From: an uncultured Candidatus Saccharibacteria bacterium
GTDB lineage: Bacteria; Patescibacteria; Saccharimonadia; Saccharimonadales; UBA6022
Length of the DNA stretch: 11,095 bases
Reading direction: 5' to 3'
Assembly: GCA_946479115.1 (NCBI GenBank)
Contig: CAMLED010000023.1
Span: 1 to 11,095 of the forward strand
Shown here: one piece after another, positions 6,044 to 11,095 of the stretch
Position numbering within the stretch: position 1 is the first letter of the stretch
Layout of the letters: every line of letters starts with the position of its first letter
The notes under the pieces: model-generated
The model's input: only the letters and a program-made list of their open reading frames with translations
What the model was told of the DNA's origin: nothing
Databases searched by the model: none
Program-made: the position numbers and the translations under genes

Positions 6044-6937
6044 CTAAATCTGGCCGCCGCTATACAGCGCAACGATCACCATCATCAATGACATTAAGCC
6101 AGCCGCCTTATAGGCGCCATGGTGCAGTCGCCAAGATTTCTTGAATATCTTTGGCAATTTGTTTCGATACACATGTGCAGTCAGCGCTACAGCCGTCGCC
6201 ATAATCAATAAAATGACAGATCCAAGGGCTGCTGGCGTCAGTGACTTCACCGCAAGACCAAGGCGAGAGACAAATCCTATAGGGTGAGACTGGGCAGGTG
6301 TAAAATCTGCCTTGACGCCCGCTACAGCTGGTGTTGCCCTGCTGGCATACATCGCCACCACTAAGCTAATTGGCTTACCATTCATCGTTCCATCAACAAC
6401 CGCAAATCCAACTTCATGATAATTAGCACTAAGGACGTTAGCGCGGTGCTCTGGCGAATCCATCCAAGCCGTTGTTACAGCGTCAGCTGATCTAAAGTTT
6501 TTTGCGAGATTTTCACCAGCGTGTGAGTAATTGTACCCGACATCACCGAACCACTTCCACGGCTGCGTACCGTCAGGTGCCGTATGTGCCCAATATTGTT
6601 TTTGTAGCATGTCTTGCGCTTTTAAGAATGCCGCCCTATTCAATTCATCACTTACTTGCAGTGGCTGTAATTGCTCTTCTACACGACGAGCGTTGGTATC
6701 AGCTAGCAAATCGACGCTACTAATATTCTCTTCAACTCCTAAAACAGATCCAGTGGTTCCCACATTATAACCAACCTGCAAACCGATAATGAGCAGCAGC
6801 AGTACCGCTAGGCCATATCGCCGTGTCACATGTGGGCGGTATTGATTAGCCTTGTGTGGAACAAAAGCTAATTTCAGATGACGCTGTACGTGCGCTTTTA
6901 CAGGGGTTGCTTTTCTGGTTTTTTGTTTTGTTTTCAC
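6044..6937 (-). CDS. Membrane-tethered CAP/SCP-domain (YkwD-like) protein
   Basis: The 297-residue product carries a CAP (SCP/PR-1) domain at about 75-200, with the family motifs YWAHTAPDG (His118), AGENLA (Glu142) and WMDSPEHRANVLS (Glu163, His164), then YHEVGFAVV. These residues line the CAP cavity that binds metal or ligand; bacterial YkwD-like members are secreted and their exact activity is mostly unknown. Topology: a basic cytoplasmic N-terminus of about 40 residues, one membrane helix (42-58), the CAP domain outside, then two helices (236-256 and 275-292) joined by a basic loop (YRNKLPKIFKKSWR), consistent with positive-inside. Most family members have only a signal peptide, so the C-terminal pair is unusual. 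The start is GTG; there is no Shine-Dalgarno, and a -10 lies 11 bases before it. The stop is TAG. Confidence 0.93.
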   Translation of the reverse strand: MKTKQKTRKATPVKAHVQRHLKLAFVPHKANQYRPHVTRRYGLAVLLLLIIGLQVGYNVGTTGSVLGVEENISSVDLLADTNARRVEEQLQPLQVSDELNRAAFLKAQDMLQKQYWAHTAPDGTQPWKWFGDVGYNYSHAGENLAKNFRSADAVTTAWMDSPEHRANVLSANYHEVGFAVVDGTMNGKPISLVVAMYASRATPAVAGVKADFTPAQSHPIGFVSRLGLAVKSLTPAALGSVILLIMATAVALTAHVYRNKLPKIFKKSWRLHHGAYKAAGLMSLMMVIVALYSGGQI

Positions 6938-6948
6938 TTGTGCTTAAC

Positions 6949-6954
6949 AGTATA
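6949..6954 (-). promoter_or_regulatory. Possible -10 (TATACT) giving a nearly leaderless CAP mRNA
   Basis: The minus strand has TATACT 11 bases before the GTG start, with no ribosome site between. If used as a -10, the message would start about four bases before the GTG. The -35 is weak. A TATTAT a few bases upstream is an alternative -10. Confidence 0.4.
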
Positions 6955-6967
6955 GATAATATGGCAT

Positions 6968-7000
6968 AAAAAAGCGAGAGGCTACGCTATCACCTCTCGC
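6968..7000 (-). terminator. Intrinsic terminator of the multi-Ig protein gene
   Basis: An 8-bp perfect GC-rich stem, GCGAGAGG with CCTCTCGC (6993-7000 with 6974-6981), has an 11-base loop and is followed on the minus strand by six T. It is placed 23 bases past the stop. It is a textbook terminator. Confidence 0.92.
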
Positions 7001-7023
7001 AAATTTAGTTTAAAGTATATGCC

Positions 7024-9909
7024 TTACTGCGCGTTTTGACGACGAGCGGCAATCCACCAAATAGCACCGACGATAGCACCGAGAATCAGTAGCCACCAGT
7101 ACCATGCAAGATTAAAGAGCTGCCAGCCGTTTGCACTTGGCGTAATCGCAGCAACATTTTTAGAAATATCAGATGCATCACCCTTTTCATTCGTTGTCTG
7201 CGTACCAAGAACTGCAGCGTCCTGGCCAGTGGTTGCATCCTGTGGCTGGTTTGCATTGCCGTTATTATTCACTGCAACAACCCGTGCCTGCGAAAGAGGG
7301 GCTAGCGTGCCGCTGACGTTCGTCAACGGAATGACCGCTACTGCTGGAGTAGTAAAGTTAAGATTTTTCTGCTGAGCCACATTACCTGCGGCATCATTTG
7401 TATCAGCTGTTATTGCATACGTAGTATTCGCATTTAACGCGCCTAGACCAACCATCCAGGTACCGTCTGTATCGGCCACAACTTGATCATCAATGATGAT
7501 ACCATTCACTTTAACCGTAACCGGACGACTTACATCAGTAGTAGTGCCACTGACTCGGTAAGTACCATCTAAGTTCTGCACAGGACTATTAATAGTAAGT
7601 AATGGCGCCTCAGTATCAACAACAACTGGAGCTGATAGCTGCACTGAGCCAGCATTTCCAGCGATATCGACCGCCCATACATGCAAGACATAGTTGCCAT
7701 CATCGGCAACAACAGTCGTTGCCGATAACGCAGATGTTACCTGCTTGCCAATAACTTCACCAGAATCATCGGTTAAGAAATAGTGATACTCGATACTTCC
7801 GTTAGGAGCATCCCCAGCGCTGTATTCACCTGGATCTGTAGATGCACCCCATGTCCAGTTAATTGTCTTGCTAGTTGTTGGCGTTGCTGCAGTCGGTACA
7901 CCTGGGGCTGTTGGACCGGCTGGCGTAGTTGAGTATGCACGCGTTTCAGATATAGCATTTCCCGCTAGATCACGAACGTTCTTTACGCCCCACTGCTGTT
8001 CACCCGAAACATACCAACCTGGATCAGTAAAGCTAACAGTTGCAACTTTAGTCGTCGCATTATAACTAGCGGTTGCATGACCCGTTAGACTTGCATAGCT
8101 CCATTCAGGCTTCCAGTTATTAAGAAGATAGTTAGCTGCATTTTCGGCATCAGCGACATTAACAGCCTCACTAAATTGAACGCTAAATGATGTTGCCGCT
8201 GGACCAGGCGCTGGAAAGCTAAGTGTTGCAGTCGGCAATGTATTATCTACGATAACATTTCTAAACAACGACACTGCAGCATTACCCGCTGCATCACGAG
8301 CACTAAACTGGATGCGGTATACACCTTCATTCATTTGAGTTGTATCCCATGCGTACGCGACATCACTTACTGAGCTATTAGCATTATAGTAGCCAGGTAC
8401 TGGCGTACCATTTTTAAACTTAGCTACAGTACCATCTAGATTCAAAACGCGAATATTGTAGACCTTTGGGTTTTGTTCAGCAGCATGTAGGTCAAGATTT
8501 GCAGTACCTTGCATCTTTGCATTATCAACAATAGAAGTAGTCAGAACTGGTGCCTGCATATCAATCGTCATCTTCCAGACATCGCTCCATTGACCAACGT
8601 TACCCGCTGCATCAACTGCGCGTGCCTGCCAATACCATGTGCCGTTTGCGCCTGTTGAATGAATCTGTGGCTGATCGAGATACTTTTGCTCTGGACTAGT
8701 ACTGTCAGTATTCTTCCAAACACCGCTATTCAATACACCGTCAGCATCTTTTGATGCACTTTGTGATGACTGGAATTCGTAATGAACTGTCGATCCGGTA
8801 TCGCCCGTCACGCCGTTCCATTTAAAGTAAAAATCATTAACATCCTGATAACTGCTGTCTATTGGAGTCGTAAGAGTGACCTTGGCCGGAGACGTAGCAT
8901 CATAAGTAACTGCACAGTACTGCGCCCACTCTGAGGTAAGACCATTTGCGCCTACGGCACGCACACTAAACGCAGATGTGCCCTCTGCACCAAATGGACC
9001 ACTTAAGCTTGTCACGTTGCCGACATTAACCGGTCCATACTCACCGCCACCAGGCAGATTTACTTTATATTCATAGCTAGCGGCACCCGCAACTGCGTTC
9101 CACTTCGGTGTCACATAGTTTACGTTCGTTGCACCACCACAAGCACCGGTGTCATTAAAGCGTAGGTTTGTTGGGGTAGCCGGCACAGCTGGCTCAAAAT
9201 CATAAACCATCCCGTTAAATTGAACAGCATCAGCTAGAACATTGTAATTAACATTGTACGTCCCAATGTTTAGCAAAAGAGCCGATACAGTCGCATTTGG
9301 ATTCAAAGCAAGCACTTGCTGAAGTGTATATAGTGGCGGACCACCAGCACCGTTAGTCAATCCACCGACTGTCGAGCTAGACCAAAATTTACCCTCTGAC
9401 ACAGACCACTCTTGCCATGCACCAGAAGTATCAACAGTTCCGTTCCAGTATGGCTCATAGACAAGGTTCGTTGAACCGAAAGGGCTTCCTGTTAAATTCT
9501 TGATCGTAAGTTGATATGCCACTGCAGCAGTTGGAGCTCCTGCAATATACTTAGTGTAGTATTTAAGGTCACCGATTGAATCGAGACGCACATTGGCTAC
9601 TGACTTACTCAACTGACTCTTTGAAGCAGTTGTCTCTGTGGTTGTAAGTTTTAATGCGCCCTTTCCTAGTGGTGCCGCTGAATCAGCTACATAATCCCGC
9701 GATCCACCAGACTGAGTACTACCATGAGTCCAACCCGTAGGAGCTGCTGATGATGTACCTGTCACGATACTAGTTGGATATGTTGCCGCAAAAGCGATGT
9801 TATTAGATACGAACCCATACAGCGGTTGCGCTACAAGGGAAAAAACCATCATTAAAGTTGTTATTATACGAACTTTTACTGACGAATCTCGCCGAAGTTG
9901 TAGTGCCAT
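7024..9909 (-). CDS. Secreted multi-domain Ig/FN3 surface protein with C-terminal GWxLF-AWYWW anchor
   Basis: A giant extracellular protein, numbered here from the upstream GTG at 9939 (971 residues). A signal peptide spans about 11-52 (basic n-region, hydrophobic core, AFA-A). An N-terminal domain I cannot name, beta-rich in appearance, covers 53-250. Ig/FN3-like modules follow: about 253-346, 350-460, 463-565, a Big_5/SbsA-like one at 568-672 (SFSVQFSEAVNV...), 676-776 and 778-865. Each of the last five ends near a DxAGN motif (443, 549, 657, 758, 849), typical of bacterial Ig-like repeats. A low-complexity Asn/Gln/Ala linker leads to GWQLFNLAWYWWLLILGAI (938-956), a membrane helix and ARRQ. 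Start: ATG at 9909 is preferred for leader length and signal peptide, but its ribosome site is weak. The role is probably adhesion or surface structure; the ligand is unknown. It has its own promoter and a strong terminator. The stop is TAA. Confidence 0.9.
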   Translation of the reverse strand: MALQLRRDSSVKVRIITTLMMVFSLVAQPLYGFVSNNIAFAATYPTSIVTGTSSAAPTGWTHGSTQSGGSRDYVADSAAPLGKGALKLTTTETTASKSQLSKSVANVRLDSIGDLKYYTKYIAGAPTAAVAYQLTIKNLTGSPFGSTNLVYEPYWNGTVDTSGAWQEWSVSEGKFWSSSTVGGLTNGAGGPPLYTLQQVLALNPNATVSALLLNIGTYNVNYNVLADAVQFNGMVYDFEPAVPATPTNLRFNDTGACGGATNVNYVTPKWNAVAGAASYEYKVNLPGGGEYGPVNVGNVTSLSGPFGAEGTSAFSVRAVGANGLTSEWAQYCAVTYDATSPAKVTLTTPIDSSYQDVNDFYFKWNGVTGDTGSTVHYEFQSSQSASKDADGVLNSGVWKNTDSTSPEQKYLDQPQIHSTGANGTWYWQARAVDAAGNVGQWSDVWKMTIDMQAPVLTTSIVDNAKMQGTANLDLHAAEQNPKVYNIRVLNLDGTVAKFKNGTPVPGYYNANSSVSDVAYAWDTTQMNEGVYRIQFSARDAAGNAAVSLFRNVIVDNTLPTATLSFPAPGPAATSFSVQFSEAVNVADAENAANYLLNNWKPEWSYASLTGHATASYNATTKVATVSFTDPGWYVSGEQQWGVKNVRDLAGNAISETRAYSTTPAGPTAPGVPTAATPTTSKTINWTWGASTDPGEYSAGDAPNGSIEYHYFLTDDSGEVIGKQVTSALSATTVVADDGNYVLHVWAVDIAGNAGSVQLSAPVVVDTEAPLLTINSPVQNLDGTYRVSGTTTDVSRPVTVKVNGIIIDDQVVADTDGTWMVGLGALNANTTYAITADTNDAAGNVAQQKNLNFTTPAVAVIPLTNVSGTLAPLSQARVVAVNNNGNANQPQDATTGQDAAVLGTQTTNEKGDASDISKNVAAITPSANGWQLFNLAWYWWLLILGAIVGAIWWIAARRQNAQ

Positions 9910-9960
9910 ATTGAATTGTCTCGCTTTCCCACACTCCACATGTAGTATTACTTTGAGCCT

Positions 9961-9989
9961 ACTATACCATACTGAGAGTCTACTGACTA
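9961..9989 (-). promoter_or_regulatory. Promoter of the multi-Ig protein gene
   Basis: The minus strand has TAGTCA (9989-9984), a 17-base spacer, then TATAGT (9966-9961) preceded by TGG, an extended -10. Transcription would begin near 9954. The -35 lies within the last codons of the upstream gene. The core TATGGTATAGTA nearly matches that of the neighbouring gene's promoter (TATGGTATAATA). Confidence 0.65.
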
Positions 9990-10600
9990 GGAGATGAAGC
10001 TATACGTTTTACTGGCCATACATAACGGACACTATAGTAAATCGCGCCAGCCGCCACAAGCCACCAATACCACGCAATCCCAAATAATCGCCACCCTTCT
10101 TCACTCGCTTGAATCGGCAACGTCACAGCATCACCTGTCTCTTCTCGGGCAAACATACCCTCTGATGATCCTGTATGTGCGTTCGCCAGATATATTAATG
10201 ATTTCAAAGGCCGCTGCACGTCACTCATATCAATCGGTGCAAGTGGGTCCAGGGGTTGAATAGCAGTCTCCTCTGATGTCGCTAGACTCGTCGTCGAAGC
10301 AGTAGCCGACGGGCTCGATGCTTGACCAGCGGCTGCACTTTGCGGCGCTGCATTACTCGCAGAATTATTTGATTGCACTGGCTCACTATTCGCCTGTGGA
10401 GGTGAGCTATTTCCAACTGGCAGTAATTGAACAATCGGCTGAACCGTTTTTTTCAACAAATTATCCGCACCCAGGGGCAATGCTGCGGCAGAATGAGTGA
10501 ATAAAAGGCCGAGTGAAGTGGAGAGTACGAGTACGCTCATAACAAGCATAGCTCGCATCGGAACTTGCGCTACGTGAACACCTCGCATGTGTTTCGTCAT
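9980..10600 (-). CDS. Small secreted low-complexity protein with C-terminal GWxLF-AWYWW anchor
   Basis: A 206-residue surface protein with no recognised family. A signal peptide lies at about 1-40 (basic start, hydrophobic 17-34, then SAAA-L). A Ser/Ala/Pro/Asn/Gln-rich, probably disordered stretch follows (about 62-120), then a short conserved-looking segment (125-165) and the C-terminal module GWRLFGIAWYWWLVAAGAI (169-187), with a membrane helix and VKR. This module matches the end of the next protein downstream at 12 of 19 positions although the rest is unrelated. The ATG at 10600 is firmly fixed by GGAGGTG (10611-10605) four bases upstream. It has a good extended -10 promoter. Its stop (TAG) lies within the -35 region of the Ig gene, with no terminator between, so read-through is possible. 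Confidence 0.88.
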   Translation of the reverse strand: MTKHMRGVHVAQVPMRAMLVMSVLVLSTSLGLLFTHSAAALPLGADNLLKKTVQPIVQLLPVGNSSPPQANSEPVQSNNSASNAAPQSAAAGQASSPSATASTTSLATSEETAIQPLDPLAPIDMSDVQRPLKSLIYLANAHTGSSEGMFAREETGDAVTLPIQASEEGWRLFGIAWYWWLVAAGAIYYSVRYVWPVKRIASSPSQ

Positions 10601-10604
10601 AGTA

Positions 10605-10611
10605 CACCTCC
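10605..10611 (-). promoter_or_regulatory. Strong Shine-Dalgarno site of the 206-residue surface protein
   Basis: The minus strand reads GGAGGTG four bases before the ATG at 10600. This is one of only two clearly strong ribosome sites in the window, the other being that of parB. Confidence 0.85.
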
Positions 10612-10646
10612 ACTTTCGTCGTCATTTCAGACGAGATAGTGTATTT

Positions 10647-10674
10647 ATTATACCATAGGCGGTTTGAGCGCCAA
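10647..10674 (-). promoter_or_regulatory. Promoter of the 206-residue surface protein
   Basis: The minus strand has TTGGCG (10674-10669), 16 bases, then a perfect TATAAT (10652-10647) with an upstream TGG (extended -10). Transcription would start near 10640, a leader of about 40 bases. It begins directly after the metallopeptidase stop, in a spacer with no terminator. Confidence 0.75.
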
Positions 10675-10678
10675 AAAA

Positions 10679-11053
10679 CTACGAAGACTGTAGCTTATCG
10701 ATATGGCTGTGATTCAAACCATAATAATGAGCGATTTCATGCCACAACGTACGCTTAATTTGTTCACGTAAATTAGTTTCATTATCAACAACGCGAAGAA
10801 TGGAATGTTTAAAAAGAGTAATTTTGTCTGGCAACATTGTCATACTATTCCTACGCTCTGTCAGCGGGACACCTTCATACAGTCCCAACAAAACATGCTG
10901 GTTATCAAGCTTCATCTTGATTACCTGCTCGGGTGTTGGCTCATCCGCTTGTACAATCACGACATTATCAAGACCAGTAATATACTGCTGCGGCAATTCA
11001 TTCATCGCATCAGTGATCAGTTGATCGAATTGTTCATCGGTCAGTTGCATCAT
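10679..11053 (-). CDS. Zincin-like metallopeptidase (PF06262/DUF1025-type)
   Basis: The 124-residue product matches the short bacterial zincin family (PF06262): the N-terminal pattern LTDEQFDQLITDAMNELP, the LLGLYEGVPLTER block (56-68), LPDKITLFKHSI (74-85) and the zinc site HEIAHYYGLNH (105-115) with two His, the catalytic Glu106 and the third ligand His115. These proteins are small and cytoplasmic (no signal peptide here); their substrates are not known. Length is normal. Two ATGs stand at the start (11053 and 11050) with no Shine-Dalgarno; a TATACT lies nine bases upstream, suggesting a nearly leaderless message. The stop is TAG, with no terminator before the next gene's promoter. Confidence 0.93.
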   Translation of the reverse strand: MMQLTDEQFDQLITDAMNELPQQYITGLDNVVIVQADEPTPEQVIKMKLDNQHVLLGLYEGVPLTERRNSMTMLPDKITLFKHSILRVVDNETNLREQIKRTLWHEIAHYYGLNHSHIDKLQSS

Positions 11054-11062
11054 CGTACTATA

Positions 11063-11068
11063 AGTATA
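11063..11068 (-). promoter_or_regulatory. Possible -10 (TATACT) of the metallopeptidase gene
   Basis: TATACT lies nine bases before the ATG, inside an AT-rich tract with the 8-bp palindrome AGTATACT (11063-11070). Use as a -10 would give a leader of about two bases. A second -10-like TATAGT overlaps it upstream. A -35 cannot be judged well this close to the window end. Confidence 0.4.
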
Positions 11069-11095
11069 CTATAAAAAATATAGTAATTAATCCTG

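Noticed and set aside
6030..6046. TAGCC/GGCTA hairpin directly at the CAP gene stop codon as a terminator
   Set aside because: Only 5 bp with no U-tract afterwards; too weak to call.
10760..10775. TTGTTCACGTAAATTAG, resembling half of a parS site (TGTTTCACGTGAAACA)
   Set aside because: Only the left half matches and the palindrome is broken; it lies within metallopeptidase coding sequence. Not supported as parS.
1..11095. CRISPR arrays, tRNA or rRNA genes, insertion sequences, phage or toxin-antitoxin modules
   Set aside because: I saw no regularly spaced direct repeats, tRNA-like cloverleaf with a CCA end, rRNA sequence, transposase motif or recognisable toxin family.

Overview
The window looks like a stretch of chromosome from a small-genome bacterium of the Candidate Phyla Radiation type; Candidatus Saccharibacteria (TM7) is my best guess. 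This is inference from gene style: roughly mid-40s percent GC by eye, compact spacing, chromosomal parAB, a lone rplU, a short zincin, and several large membrane-anchored surface proteins. No 16S rRNA or other decisive marker is present. Standard-code reading frames work throughout. All ten genes I support lie on the minus strand, so the biological order runs from the right end to the left.

Right end to left: a small HExxH zincin metallopeptidase (10679-11053); a 206-residue secreted low-complexity protein (9980-10600); a roughly 960-residue secreted multi-Ig/FN3 protein (7024-9909); a membrane-tethered CAP/SCP-domain protein (6044-6937); two unrecognised small soluble proteins (5570-5944 and 4997-5386); ribosomal protein L21 (4550-4858); an 884-residue secreted RCC1-propeller protein with IPT-like and Ig-like domains (1767-4421); and ParA (902-1663) overlapping ParB (19-912).

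The transcription signals are unusually readable. I see intrinsic terminators after the RCC1 gene, rplU and the Ig gene, with weaker hairpins after the two orphan genes. Several promoters can be read. Four of them use an extended -10 (TGnTAtAAT-like) element: parA, rplU, the Ig gene and the 206-residue gene. Most genes therefore look monocistronic, except parA-parB, which are translationally coupled.

Four of the ten products are predicted to be exported and held in the membrane by hydrophobic segments, and present RCC1, Ig/FN3, CAP or Ser/Ala/Pro-rich parts outside the cell. Two adjacent ones, otherwise unrelated, end in the same C-terminal module, GWxLFxxAWYWWLxxxGAI, followed by basic residues, and also share a near-identical promoter core. 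This is the best candidate in the window for an undescribed surface-protein anchoring or sorting system. A function in contact with a host cell would fit an epibiotic lifestyle but is inference only.
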